DNA of 64,000 nucleotides. Source: Phytophthora sp. 'mugwort' (Eukaryota; Oomycota; Peronosporomycetes; Peronosporales; Peronosporaceae). Each line of letters starts with the position of its first letter. Within the stretch, counting starts at the first letter, position 1. Below the pieces are notes generated by a model. It was not told the origin of the DNA. It did not search any database and was given only the letters and a program-made list of their open reading frames with translations. The DNA is taken from assembly GCA_033558025.1 (NCBI GenBank), contig JAUCEF010000014.1:868001-932000 (forward strand), in the 5' to 3' direction. The position numbers and the translations under genes are program-made. Shown here piece after piece: positions 1 through 11,214 of this stretch.

Positions 1-295
1 TCTGCGCGTTTCCGGGTGCTGAAGTAGAAAACAGAGCTGTCTTTCGCCTTTTCCTTGTTGCTTTTCTTCGGTTGATCTGGTGTCGACAGCGGGAAATCTC
101 CCTTTTCGGCTCTCCTCGGGTCAATGGTCGAGCTATCTGCTGTCATACTCACTTCTTCTTTTGACATCGAAGCTGTCCAGGACATCCAAAACCTCGTTCA
201 ATGTGGAAGCCGTCGGTTTATTTGACTCGATTTTGATGCGATAATTGCACTGTGACGACTCGACCAGACGTCTTGCCGTCACTCGATCTTCGATA
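1..295 (-). CDS. Partial unknown gene running off the left edge, with an apparent 1-nt frameshift
   Basis: I do not recognise this protein. On the minus strand a coding-like frame begins after a possible splice acceptor (CAG at 298-296) and reads through residues such as EDRVTARRLVESSQ and NEVLDVLDSFDVK. It then meets a stop about 30 bases after an A4 run (T4 at 159-162 on the plus strand). If that run were three bases long, the frame would continue as KEEVSMTADSS and stay open to base 1, ending in a Lys/Ser-rich stretch. The second half can also be read as starting at an ATG at 167. Either this is one exon with an indel (real or a sequencing error), or a short gene starts at 167. No domain is visible. 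The DNAJC3-type gene lies on the same strand about 290 bp upstream of it. Confidence 0.4.
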
Positions 296-586
296 CTGTA
301 GATTTGCTTGTATAAAACCTAAATTTGTACTTGGAAGTACGAAGCAAAGCCGCAACAAACGCTGTACATACATGGGCAAAAATTATGTTTTGTTCAGATA
401 GTAGGCGCTTGGACACCTACCATTTTTCATTAGGAAATGGTCATTGTCCAGCGCACACAAACTTGTAGGCATACTGCCATGGTGACATTATCTCCTTCAC
501 CCAGCTCCGCTTTACGTGTTCCATTCCTCCTGCTCAAGCCTCCACAAATGTCTCTCTGTAAAGCCAGCACACACATGCACGTTTGT

Positions 587-2241
587 CTAGCCTCCAAAGT
601 TGAAGTGGAAGGTGCGGCCGCCCTGTTGGAAAAAGTGTGCGTTGCTGAATGGGTTTCCCCGGTGCTGCTGTTGTTGCTGCGGGTTGCCTGTGACGTCCTC
701 GCCGCGGTCGTACATTGCGCGTGTCTCCTCGTTTGACAGGATCTCGTAGGCCTCAGCAATATCATGGAATCGCTTTTCCACCTGTTCCCGTTCCATCTCG
801 TCCTTATCAGTATGCTTGTCTGGGTGCCATTCAAGCGCCTGCTTGCGGTAAGCCTTCTTAATCTCTTTTGCTTCGGAATTGCGTGAAACGCCCAGAATTT
901 TGTAATAGTTCTTGGTCTTGCTCTGCTTCAGCGCTGCTTCAGCTTGAGCCACCTTTTCCTTGAACTCGCGGCTTGAATTCTCCATCTCTGACGCACGTTT
1001 TGCTGATCGCACAGCATCTTCGTACAGCTCAAGTCCCATTTGCGCCTCGCTCAACTTGGCAAACGCCAAAGCATGTCCATCGTCGATTGTCACTACCTTT
1101 TCACATGCATCCCGAGCCTCTGCAAAGTGCTTCAGCTGCAGTTCGCTCGTACACAACTGGAGATAAAACTCCTTGTTCATTGCAGAGTGGTTCGGGTCCA
1201 CATCCAAGGCTGACTGCCACTCTTCCACTGCTTCAGCATGCGCCCCACGCTGCATGGCGTCCTCGGCGCGGTTTACGTACTTCAGCACCTTCTTCAACCT
1301 TCTGTACAACGACTTAATGCCCTTATGCTCAGGATCTGAGTGCAGTCCCTGACGGTAATGCGACTGTGCCGCCTCCAACGACTGCTTATCCCCAAGCGAG
1401 TACAGCACCTCACCCCGCATCTGCAACGCGATCAAGTTGGACGGATCCAATTTCAATATCGTGCCAAGATCGGCAACAGCGTCGTACGGGTTTCGCAGCG
1501 ATACGCTCAGCTGCGCACGCTCCAGCAACAGTGGCACACTCGAGATAGCCGAGCCTTCCAGCACCTGTGTTAAGTAATTGTACGCCGATTGGTAATCCCC
1601 GCGACTGTGCGCCCGCTCCGCCTCGTCAATATATGCGGCACATTCCCTGCTCTTATCCAGTTGTTCGGCACCCGCTGCGTCCTTCGGGTACAGTCTGAAC
1701 ACGACAAAAGAAATTGTCAATATTTAAGAAATAATACAACATATAAAATCGAAATTTCCGCACTCCATGAGTTTCTGGAAATCCTGTGAGGCCTCAGCGC
1801 ACTGTCCCAGCATCATGAGCAGCTTGCCGCGCTGTAGCATGCCCTGCTTGTAATTAGGATTCACTTCCAGCGACGACGACAGGTCTGAGAGCGCGTGGGA
1901 ATACTTGCGCTCGCTCAGATAGGCCCGGAAGCGCTTGTAAAAGTTGCGCTCGTTCGTGGGTTCCAGCTCGATGAGCTTGGACAGCAGCGATATGGCCGTC
2001 TTCGTGTCTCCGCTGGCAAATGAATTGTCGGCTGCTACGCGAACTTTTGCCACCGAGTCGAGATTCGCCTCGGTGGGCTGGACAATAATAAAATAAATTT
2101 GACACATTAGCGGAACGATTGTCTATGAATGTGGCAATGAATCAAGGTGGGAGTTGGCAGGGAGAGGATGCTCTGACAGACACGTACGTTGACGGCGCAT
2201 ACCGCGTAGAGGGCGACTGCGACGAGAGCGAGTACGCGCAT
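587..2241 (-). CDS. DNAJC3: DNAJC3/P58IPK-type ER co-chaperone (TPR + J domain), three exons
   Basis: Exons are 2188-2241, 1764-2077 and 587-1694, giving 491 residues (human DNAJC3 is about 504). Exon 1 encodes only an 18-residue hydrophobic leader ([18 protein letters not shown]), consistent with an ER signal peptide. Introns are 110 nt (donor GTACGT) and 69 nt (donor GTGCGG), and phases match exactly. A long array of TPR-like helical repeats fills residues ~20-375. A J domain follows at ~385-456 with the HPD motif (EWHPDKH) and the usual YYKILGV start. The C-terminus is Gln/Asn-rich and ends FNFGG, without a KDEL/HDEL signal. In known relatives the TPR part binds unfolded clients and the J domain stimulates the ER Hsp70 BiP. 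The start is chosen because it supplies the signal peptide and lies ~37 nt below an oomycete initiator-like motif. Confidence 0.9.
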
Positions 2242-2277
2242 GATCCAGCCTCGGGTTGTCTACTTAATCCGTCGCGT

Positions 2278-2292
2278 TGAAATCCCAAATGA
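2278..2292 (-). promoter_or_regulatory. Oomycete Inr/FPR-type core promoter of the DNAJC3-like gene
   Basis: The minus strand reads TCATTTGGGATTTCA, one mismatch from the CATTYBNCAWTTT core that I recall for oomycete initiator plus flanking element. It lies about 37-50 nt upstream of the ATG at 2241. Confidence 0.55.
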
Positions 2293-3225
2293 ATCGACGC
2301 ATGATTACACTTGCCTTTTGTAAGGTTCGGTTAAGTACGCAATATTGGATCGTCTATTTTCACTTTGCCACCTCGGTGGACACGTGGCTTCAACTACGAG
2401 GCTGTTGCCAACCAGTGGCTTCACTATTATGATCCTGAAAAGTCATGTGTCAGCTTCATGCATTATCTCGAGAATTCGTCAAACGACGATATATGTGCAC
2501 CTAGAGTACATGTATTTGAATGGCGAGCAGTATCAAAACTTTGGACTTCAAGTCACTTATTTGAAGGCATTATGACATTCGTGAAGCGGTCGCGGACGTA
2601 CTACAGATGGAGATCAACAGGTTAAAAGTGAACCACGAGAGCACCCATTGTAGCTGTCTGTGCAAAGGCACGTACAGTACGCTGCTGAGGTTCGGATCCC
2701 TGCAGTGCACGAGAAAATATATATAAAATTAATAATATTGCGATATTTATATTTTGACAAAATAGCTTAGTACTAATATTTTTTATTATTACAAATTTGG
2801 GTCAGGTTTAATGCAAAATTGTATTGTTTTAGTCTCGACAAAACGTTTAAGACAGTTTAGAATGGTCCAACTGTCTAAAAGTCTCCATGTCCACCCTCCT
2901 GCCCGACGATCGCCATCGAAGTTATCACTATGTCTGTACTGGACAGTGCTGGCCCCGCCCGTGCCTGTAGTTGTTATCAGAGTCAACACTAACCCTTTGG
3001 AAACAAGCACAGTGTGAACACCGTCCACTTACTGTTGCGACAGCCATCTCGCTGTAATCACTATCATGCTGGAGCTTCGCAAATGAGAATGACCAATCAG
3101 CCTTAGGAGTCTCCTGCCGTTACAGGTAATGTAGTTTCCTCGCCACAGCTTAATCGATCGACTCCAGTTCGGTCTCCACGTTCTCTAGGCTACCCTAGAC
3201 ACCCACGAGCGTCGACTGGAAGGGG
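2293..3225. other. Intergenic stretch with no gene I can support
   Basis: Open frames here are short and lack recognisable motifs. Bases 2710-2810 are very AT-rich. I see no tRNA, repeat array or conserved domain. Confidence 0.4.
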
Positions 3226-3279
3226 ATAGTGGCATATCTCATCACGGCGCGATCGCGCCGTGATGAGATATGCCACTAT
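3226..3279. repeat. 54-bp perfect palindrome
   Basis: Bases 3226-3279 equal their own reverse complement, centred on GCGATCGC, with no loop. The symmetry stops at 3225/3280 (G against G). The right arm runs directly into the BED-finger coding remnant that starts near 3286. Confidence 0.97.
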
Positions 3280-3285
3280 GGGATC

Positions 3286-3557
3286 GAACGCGAGAGCGGA
3301 AAGAAGCACGGCGGTGCAAATTTTGTGGTGTGATGAAGAAAAACGGCAAAACGAGTGGCAATTTATTGAAGCATTTAGTGGACCCTAAACAGTGTCCTGA
3401 CATGCCTCGCGGGTACAACTGACCGGTTTCGGCAGCGAAGCCGGCGGCTACAATCAGTGCAACCCTGCAACCCATCCCAATCGACTATAGTCAAGATTCA
3501 TTCGAAATAGCTTGCAAGAGTATTTTTCGTATGTGCCTTGCCATTCGTGCTAATTGA
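3286..3557 (+). pseudogene. BED-type zinc finger remnant of a DUF659/hAT-like transposase
   Basis: The frame reads RRCKFCGVMKKNGKTSGNLL followed by KHLVDPKQCPDMPRG. This has the CxxC and later His/Cys spacing of a BED-type finger as found at the N-terminus of hAT and DUF659 transposases. A TGA after PRGYN interrupts it. The same frame then resumes (SQDSFEIACKSIF), which fits the helix that follows BED in DUF659 proteins. It abuts the 54-bp palindrome. The catalytic part may be the relic at ~5480-5960, now separated by another hAT sequence. Confidence 0.6.
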
Positions 3558-3984
3558 CGTTCCCGTTTTTCGAGCCTTTATGGATATGCAGGGTTGCGCA
3601 GATTTCAATTACCGTAAAAATAACTTGCAGTAATTTACTGTAATAACTTATTGATCTTCTATCCCAATTTGACGCAATAAAAAATAGCACGACTGCTGCC
3701 AAACGCTGTACAACTCGTGGTTGGCACGACCATCGCCACCTCTGCCATTTGTTGGCAAGAGAACCATTGCCGGCTCCGCGTCGCTCATACTGCCTCTCAT
3801 TTTGCAATTAGCTTTTAAGTATAACCTCCCCCCCCTTTAAGCCTCCCATCGCAATGCCTTCAATCCCGCCAAGGTCCTCACTGCCGCCCTTTTCATCCGC
3901 GTTAAGAAGGCGATTACTGCCAATGTCGCATTTGCTTCATGCGCTGTAAGCAAACTCGTGACACTGGTTAGACCAACCTCGTTG

Positions 3985-5208
3985 AACACCTCGTCCCCTG
4001 TCACGCCACGACGTAGAGGACAAGTTCCACTGCATTCAGTGCCGCGAAGGAAGCCTCGATGCGTTCGTGAAAGGCGACGACTTCTCGCGAAATGTCTACC
4101 ACTGGCTGGACTGGAGTATCATGGAGAATCGGGGGCTGAGCATGTGTGAGAAGGTCAAGACGCGCAAGTACACGAACCTGAAGCCCATAAGCGTGAAGAC
4201 GCTGAGGAGGCACATGCTCGCGCTCGAAGGAGTTGTGCAAGAGCATTCCGAGCGTCGGCTGGCAGGTGAGAAGATCGGCTTAGCCATTAATGCCTGGAGT
4301 GAGGATGGTACTCACTTCGTTGCGATCATCGCAGTCACGGCGACGGACAAGATCCTTCTGTGCTTTCCGACGCTGTCCGACGAGTCGGACATGGGCTCGG
4401 GTGCGATCATCGAGTTGCTGGACGATGTGCTCGATGCATGCGGTGTCGATGCCTCCCAGCTGTGCTTCTACTTCTGCGACCATGCCTCTGTGAATGTTGC
4501 TGTTGCGAAGAAGACGCAAGTGCCCATGATCGGGTGTGCCACTCATCGTTTAAACCTGGCTCTGCAAACCATCATGCGAGAGCATGCGGATCTGCTTGGC
4601 GAGAACCAGGAGCTAATGGTGAAGTTGAATACGATCAAGATTCGCCTCTACCTCCGTGAGCTAGAAGCTCTTACGCCTGTGTTCCGCAACACGACTCGCT
4701 GGAGCAGTACTTTCGCCATGGTGGACCGCTACTTTTGGATCTACGACAAGATCGATCATGTGGACGACCGACTAGCTAACTACATCCCTACTCTGCGGGA
4801 GAAAGTCCATTTAAAAGCGCTCCATGAAAATCTAAAAAATCTCGAGAGTGTGAACAAGAAGTTGCAGACGACAACGGCGTATTTGCTCGATGTCCGAGTT
4901 CTGTTCGACCAAGTGGTGAAGCATTATCCCCGCTACAGCTACATGGTTGTCGACTACGGCCAAGACAAAATTTGGTAAGTTTCTAGTCTTCGAGAACGGT
5001 GTGGTTAAAGTGCTTGCCGGGAAGATGCAGGCGCTAAGTCACGCGGAACGTGCAGCCGTAAGTAAGCTTCTTCATCGCCACACTCCTCTGCTTCAGCAAA
5101 CGGCTTCGTCAGAAGGCAAGAAGAAGCGGTCATGTGCGGACGCGGCAGGCTGAGCGACGATTCGGCTAGCCCTCCTCAAGTTGATCTGCGCTGGGCCCCG
5201 CCAACCTC
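3985..5208 (+). pseudogene. hAT transposase pseudogene, frameshifted and lacking its C-terminus
   Basis: The longest open part (ATG 4067 to 4978, 303 residues) shows the hAT core: INAWSEDGTHFVAI (first catalytic Asp region), CFYFCDHASVN, then IGCATHRLNLALQ (Cys-His helix), then RNTTRWSSTFAM. Coding similarity extends upstream of the ATG (DKFHCIQCREGS). At ~4970 the frame shifts and the protein resumes as FENGVVKVLAGKM. Further shifts lead to VDLRWAPPTS near 5205, where the usual dimerisation segment (SN.CERFFS type) is missing. I could not find its terminal inverted repeats. The sequence appears inserted between the BED relic (3.3-3.5 kb) and the DUF659 relic (5.5-6.0 kb). Confidence 0.8.
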
Positions 5209-5479
5209 ATGATACTGAGTGACTCTTCCTCGTGCAGGGATCATTTTCTCTCGCCTCCGACGCAGCCTCAATCCGATGACCTGGAAATTGTGATCTTTCT
5301 GTAGCACAACCGTGGCTTCTGGGATGCTAGTGCCGTGGCTGGCACCTTCAATCAATATCGTATTGCAAAAACGTACGCAGCCTTGTGGATATGTGGCCTC
5401 GATCATGAAATTCCCATCGCGACATAAGCTCGGTGATGTGTGCTGCTAATCCGGTGCGGGGCGAGTTATAGTTAGATGC

Positions 5480-5960
5480 CACCAGGCTAATTAACGAGCA
5501 AGTATACGTATCTCTCGTCTCGGATGGCTGGAGCGATACTAATAGGGCCATCATGACGCCAGAAATGCCATTCGTGTTTTGGTCATCGTGGTCTACACGG
5601 TCAGAACAGCATATCGCGGCGTACCTGCCGTTTAAAATCGATACGGTAATTGCCGAGATTGAACGTGAAACGACTGCGCAAGTCATCTCCGTGGTTACGA
5701 ACAACACAAAATATGAGGAGTTCGTCAGGTCACATTCATGGTAGATGGCTTGGCTTAGGCGGGTGCGCCGCATATGTTGTAGCATCCCCATGCAAGATGT
5801 GTGTCGTTTCCCTGCACTCAGAACGATTCTGGCCTGCGCTGTTGCTGTTGTCCGCTTTGTCCGAGAGAAATCATCTGTCATTACTTGATGAATTTATGAG
5901 GCTACAACAGGAATGCGTGATGTTGGTCTCAGGACAAGAACCCTCATGCTACCAGGCGGT
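5480..5960 (+). pseudogene. DUF659/hAT-like transposase relic
   Basis: The frame reads VSLVSDGWSDTN and then TPEMPFVFWSSWSTRSEQH, matching the DUF659 pattern of DGWS, a strand, and a Thr/Ser-rich loop. VVTNNTKYEE stands where the second Asp-Asn motif would be (D replaced by N). A shifted frame then gives LGLGGCAAYVV, matching the GCAAH helix. Frameshifts and the lost Asp make this non-functional. It may be the far half of the BED relic at 3286-3557. Confidence 0.6.
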
Positions 5961-6204
5961 ACTCCGTACATGATTGCTTGCGCAGCGTGCTAAGCAGTCA
6001 GGTACTCCTAAACAAAACGGTTTTGAGGTCCGGATTATGAGCATTTTCGGAATCGCTATCGCGGAGAAGCAGCAAGTCAGACGAAACTACACTATATATC
6101 AGAGCTAGTACGTGGTCATGGGTTTTGGAGTAGCTTGAGTACAAGAGTGCGTCTGCTTGATCCTATAATAACAGCGCAGCGAGCATTGGAGGCGGACAAT
6201 ATGT

Positions 6205-7592
6205 TTGTTTCGGGGGAGTATCGGTGGTATCCGTCAAATGAACCTAGCGGCTACACGGTTTATGTGGGGTTATCGGATTCCTATCGACATAATTCAGAAT
6301 CTGACGAATGAGCTGCGCCACATCAAGTATACCGATGCTCGTACCGAGATGCCTAGCTACAAGCCCATCAGGCTGGTGTTCGTCGACGTGCCAAATATTG
6401 GAATGTTACTGCAAGATTCGCGATGTAAACATGACGATTAAAAAAGCGTATGTGCGTGCTCGAATCACGAGCTTGTTTAGAAATCCGTGAGCAGGGCAGT
6501 GTGTGGGTGGGTGCCATGATTCAACCAGAGAAGTGCACTCATCGCTGTTTTTCGATGCATACGCGGACAATTATAGAAAATTGTTATTGCCAACGGTCGT
6601 GGTTATCCTCACCCTCTGTTTGGGTCGGTCATCGTGAAATTGCAAACGATTTGCCGCTACCTACCGACGAACTACGTGCTGGCGTAGGCTTTGTCCTATC
6701 TCCAGCACCCCCGTAGCTGAAGCGAGCGAGATGGTGGGGAGAGGGGCTGCCGTTGCGAGTTAGATCGCAACGGCAACCCTCTCATTTTTTCCTTGAACAT
6801 CTCCACTAACTGGAAGAGCTCTTCCAGGAATGCTCGCAGGAATCCCCCGTACCCCCTGTTGACAGGATCGGTAATGGCGTTACGGCTACTAAAACAGCAT
6901 CTTTGCAAAACCCAATAGCAGCGGCATGAATATAGAGTTTTGCCTGTGTATTTTTCGTCCACGAGATTTGCTGCTAGCGAGTAGTAGAAGCACGTAGCCA
7001 TGAAGCCTGTGGGGGCAACATTCCTCGTAGCTGCCGAAGCATTTGCTCCCTCCAACTGGATCGCAGCTTGTCATTGATCGGCTTGTTGCAAGATATACCC
7101 GCAGGCTGACACGAAAACGTGTACCCGCAGGTATCCTCATTAACTCTACATTGAAAAGCGGACGAAGAGGCACGCAATGATCGAAAAACGTCATTTTTAG
7201 GAATAGCAAAACAGGCTTGTGCTTGTTGCACATAGTGGTGGATCAAGAGCTGAATGGCAAGTATACTGCTTCACCACCCTGCACGATTGCCGTATGTCTG
7301 CACCCCCAGTCTGTTCGAGGTCGAGCTCCAGACAGAGCTTGACGACGAGCCGTGTTGTGGCATTGTGTTGGCTTGAGCAGGTTCCGCATTGTGGGACGGA
7401 TTTGTCATAAAAACTAAAAAGAGTCGTATTTAACGCCTATGCTGTCACTTAGAAGCATCGCGGTCACACGCTATTTTCTTTCGAAGGCGCTCTTCATACA
7501 AGTTGCCTTATTGACTGTATTAGTTACTGTCCGCACAGGCAAATACTCGTAATGGATAGCCATACATATTAGCGGATAATGAGCATCCAACC
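6205..7592. other. Degenerate sequence, no supportable gene
   Basis: Frames such as the one at 6205-6441 (contains MPSYKPIRLVFVDVPN) look coding-like but match nothing I can name. They may belong to the MULE relic that follows. Confidence 0.3.
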
Positions 7593-7913
7593 ATGCATAG
7601 ATCCGTCGAGATCTTACAGGATGGCCAGCACTACAGCTCCTATCGATGTCGAGACCCTGAATGCGCTGCTGCACTTTCCAGTCAAAAAAAATACGATGCT
7701 ATTCGCTGGTGTATCCTAAGCTTGGTGCGTGCGATGGCGAGTTGCAAGGTGGTAGGTGAGAACACGTGCGCGTGCTCTATCCACCTCAAGTTTGGGATGT
7801 GCTCCCATATTGTGGTTGCACATATAATTCTCGTCATCGGAAATGGGATGGACTACATAGAAAGACTTATGTGCAGACGTTCAAGAAAAAACGACGGGCT
7901 CAGCAACGCCTGA
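7593..7913 (+). pseudogene. SWIM zinc-finger fragment of a MULE-type transposase
   Basis: The 106-residue frame contains CACSIHLKFGMCSHIVVAH, the CxC...CxH pattern of a SWIM zinc finger, which sits near the C-terminus of Mutator-like (MULE) transposases. The preceding part (SSYRCRDPECAAAL) resembles a FLYWCH/BED-like Cys pair. The catalytic core is not visible upstream, so this is a fragment. Confidence 0.55.
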
Positions 7914-9589
7914 CTCCACAGTTTCTCCCATTTTTGCTTACAACCCAAATAATGGCGGAGACGGGATTCAAACTGGCGAAAAATATTAACATGGGGGCAC
8001 AGCTTTAACATACCCAACGCAACTTCAAGTCTTCACCAACCAATAGCCGGTTAATCCCACCAGATATGGCCAGCTCGGAGCCGCAAAACCTGTTCGACTA
8101 CTTTCGAATTATGGCAACTACGGGCTTCCTTCAGTCAATGCCGGATCTCTTCTCTCTAATATCACTTTGGGTAGCCGTCAATACCGTCAACACCACAGCG
8201 GTGTACCATTTAAATATCCTGTACAGACTGGCAATTGGTCGACAAGTGGAGATCGTATTATGTTTGGACTGCCTTCTCCACGACGAGTCGGTAGACCTCC
8301 GCTGTCAGCTCTCGACTCTCGAGACAGAAGACAGTTTGTATAATCCATGAGTGTGAGCTGTTTCCAAATCGAGCTTTGCTGTACGTTGAATTGAATGAAC
8401 TGAGCATTTAAAACCTTCGTCCCTCCCATCTTCCGGTGTCGATATAACAGAGTATGAACAGAATGCGGCAACGTGGTCGGCACAGATGCTGCAGTTGCTG
8501 CGCCCTAGATATATGCTTTCTTGTTGCGCCGGATATGAATGTGGGAACACTAAGCTTGGACTTGACTGCCTCTGCATATTACTGATATGTATAATCGACG
8601 ATCTCATGATGTTGCTGGTACCCGTTCTTCCTGGCATACTCGGAACACCACTTGAGCTTGGCGTACTACATTGCGTTGCCTAGAGGTTACAGGTTAGACT
8701 CCACATCAATACATGGTTCTTCAGAGCCGCGACGATGAGCTCTGCGAACGTCAATCGGATTGCTTCGGATAGGCGGAATAGTTCGTACCACCATGGCCCA
8801 CCAGTTCGCCGATGCCATCATTCTATCTACCTCACCGCTACCATGATATGTCCTGCTTCGACGTTGCTATATTTGGTCCCTTCAAGTGGAAGCACATTAC
8901 GGTATCAATATTATTTTTCGGACTCGTTTCATGCAGTTTACATTTTGTTGTATTCTGCTACAAAATTACTTTATCGGCTTGTCTATTCCGTCCAGTAAAC
9001 CTGCACCCAGATGCAAACTAATTCGACCGTCGAGTAAATTTGCATTCCGTCGAGTAAGCCTGCATTCCATGAATGGACCTCCATTCAATTTAATTTTATT
9101 GACCAATTCAAACCCAGGACCGGTTACCCCCACCCCTCTTCATTTGTATCGCGCCATGTCTGGAAAGCGTAGCAGACACTGGCCCAGAGGTTGAAAAGCA
9201 CTGACCTGGAGCGACAACTCCCACTGAAAGTTCAAGGATGCAGTGAGAGTGCTAGGGGTGGTGTGGGGAACACTCTCGGTTGGCGTAAACAGCAGTCCGA
9301 CAAAAAACTTCTTTCCAGAGAAATCCGACTCAAGACCTGGAGCGTTTACGATAGAAATGTTCGAGTCCGGAGCGCACGTTGAAACCATACAAATATCGCG
9401 TCGTGGAGGTCTACGTCACTTGTCACCGGGAGGGGGGTACAGCAGAGTTACTGCATTACAGCTCTCAAATACCAAAATCTGATCTCCTGGAAAAAAACAC
9501 CTCCAAAAGTTGGGTTTTCAGGTTCATCGCATACTACGATCGCATGTACGCCGGACAATTCCCATGCGGAAACCACCCAATCCCAGAAC
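7914..9589. other. Gene-free degenerate stretch
   Basis: No recognisable domains. A short direct repeat of about 20 bp (CCGTCGAGTAA..TTGCATT type) lies at about 8990-9070. Confidence 0.35.
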
Positions 9590-9747
9590 TACGTCGTGTC
9601 GAGCAAGACCTCGCCCAGGACGCCCAGGACGAACCCAGCGTCGGTCAGGACGCCGAGGACGGATCCGGCGCCGGCCAGGACGCCCCCAATGAATCCCGAT
9701 CCGATCAGGACGTCCAGGACGAGTACAGCATACCCCGGGACGATTAA
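9590..9747 (+). repeat. Degenerate ~30-bp tandem repeat (10-residue QDxxD units)
   Basis: About four or five imperfect copies of a ~30-bp unit carry a GTCAGGACG/GCCCAGGACG-type core. In frame they give acidic units such as GQDAEDGSGA, GQDAPNESRS and DQDVQDEYSI, ending in a stop at 9747. The frame opens at ~9379 but I recognise no domain. Codon use looks like a retroelement-derived acidic tail. Confidence 0.6.
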
Positions 9748-9949
9748 AATGTTAACCAGGACGCAAGGGACGGGTAGAGCATTGTCCAGGTCGCGCAGGA
9801 TGTTGCGAGGATCCGAGTGACTGCGAAGGTTATTCTCAGCTTAGTGATGCGCTTAGGCAACACTGCAACCTAAAAAGATTCAAATTCTGCAAAGGCTTCA
9901 GGATGTTTCAATTCGTCAGCCACCCGAAGATCGTGGCGTATATCCTGAA

Positions 9950-10490
9950 GAAAGTACCTGCCAAAGAGCTTATCGACCTTGACCAAATGACCAGAATATT
10001 ACCGAAAGGTGTGATCGCTCGATGTGACGTATAGGTATATCTACGCACTGCAACAGAAAAAGAAGAAATTGGCGGAGAGAGATGTCGCCCTGGAAATCGA
10101 GGGTGTGGGTATTCTGACGGGACATGGGATCAATGTGAATAGGCCCGGTTGCTCGAGGTCGAGCCAGGCCTGCACCAGTTCCTCCTTCCCTCACCTCTTC
10201 CTTTACCAGGACTCCAGGCTCGGTCTCCTCTTGTTCCTACGCGCTGTCGTCGTCTTAGTCTTAATCAGCCGCTTTATTGGCCCTCAATTCCTCCATCATC
10301 TCACGTTGTAGCGCTTCTCGTCCGCCGGCCGTCGCAGTCGTTCCGGACACGTTACGGCGGGCATCTCCACGAAACTCTTCTTCACCGCCTTCACTTAGAC
10401 GGTCTCCTTCTTGACTCTCCATCTCTTCTTCTCCGTTCTCTTGATACCAGTTGGTGCTCAGTAGCTCTCCTATTCCGGTCTTCTTCCTTC
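9950..10490 (-). pseudogene. Coding-like minus-strand remnant, possibly gag-related
   Basis: On the minus strand a Glu/Arg-rich frame (GDARRNVSGTTATAGG, then QREMMEELRANKAAD) is broken by stops, and a second segment contains ARPRATGPIHIDPM. The composition resembles the low-complexity N-terminal part of oomycete gypsy gag proteins, but no diagnostic motif is present. Confidence 0.25.
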
Positions 10491-11166
10491 TAGATCAAAT
10501 ACAAGTAAAAAATAGTTAGCATGTAACTAAATTAAGTGTCAGCAGTAGATATGTTTTACCTTTCGTATTGGAGGAAAACTGCACGTCTCTTCCGTTTTGA
10601 ATTCGGCGAAAATCGTGTTCCGCATCGAAACGCTGAGGCCGTGGCATTCATCTTCATTAGCATATCGTATTTCTTGATTTTTACAGGGCAGCATCTTGAA
10701 CACGACAAAGGGCGGGTATTTTTGGCTCGAAGAATCCCCCAAGAGCATTTCACCCAAACCGTTTTACTCCTTTCTTTGCCTGGGTGATCTTTGGAATATA
10801 TTCGAAAAATACAGCTAGAAATCATTCAGAGTATTGTTAATCCCATTTATTAGTTCCAAATAAAAGAAACGCAAACCTGTTTGGCCCGCGTAATAAATGC
10901 GAGTCGCTCCAAATTCAGCCGCTTTTTGTTTGACCTCCGCGGCAAACTTCTTCGCAATTTGTGCGAGATTTAAGGCTGAATTTGGCCTTGTCACGTCTTA
11001 CAACGTAGCGAAAATCGATGGTGAGGCTTAACGTGATCTTGCCAGCACCACAGCGCCTTAAAAGGTGCAATACCAGCTGCATTCGCTACTCCAAGCGCAT
11101 GTAATCTCAGCATTATTGGTGTCATTGGTACGCCCTCGCCACGCAGATCCTTTATCCAGCGAGCAT

Positions 11167-11214
11167 GATCGCAGGTATCCGACCCACTGCAAAGGGAGGT
11201 GCGCGACATTTGGT
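11167..11214 (+). repeat. LTR-end repeat, left copy
   Basis: Begins GATCGCAGGTATCCGACCCA and ends GCGCGACATTTGGT. It is followed by GGAGAAGCAGGG, the region where a primer-binding site would be expected. Confidence 0.6.

Noticed and set aside
3459..3600. CAACCCTG / CAGGGTTG pair as hAT terminal repeats for the first hAT relic
   Set aside because: The two motifs face the wrong way to bound the transposase sequence, and no 8-bp target duplication accompanies them.
9590..9747. Possible CRISPR-like array
   Set aside because: Units are contiguous, degenerate and in frame with each other, without unique spacers. They are minisatellite-like coding repeats.
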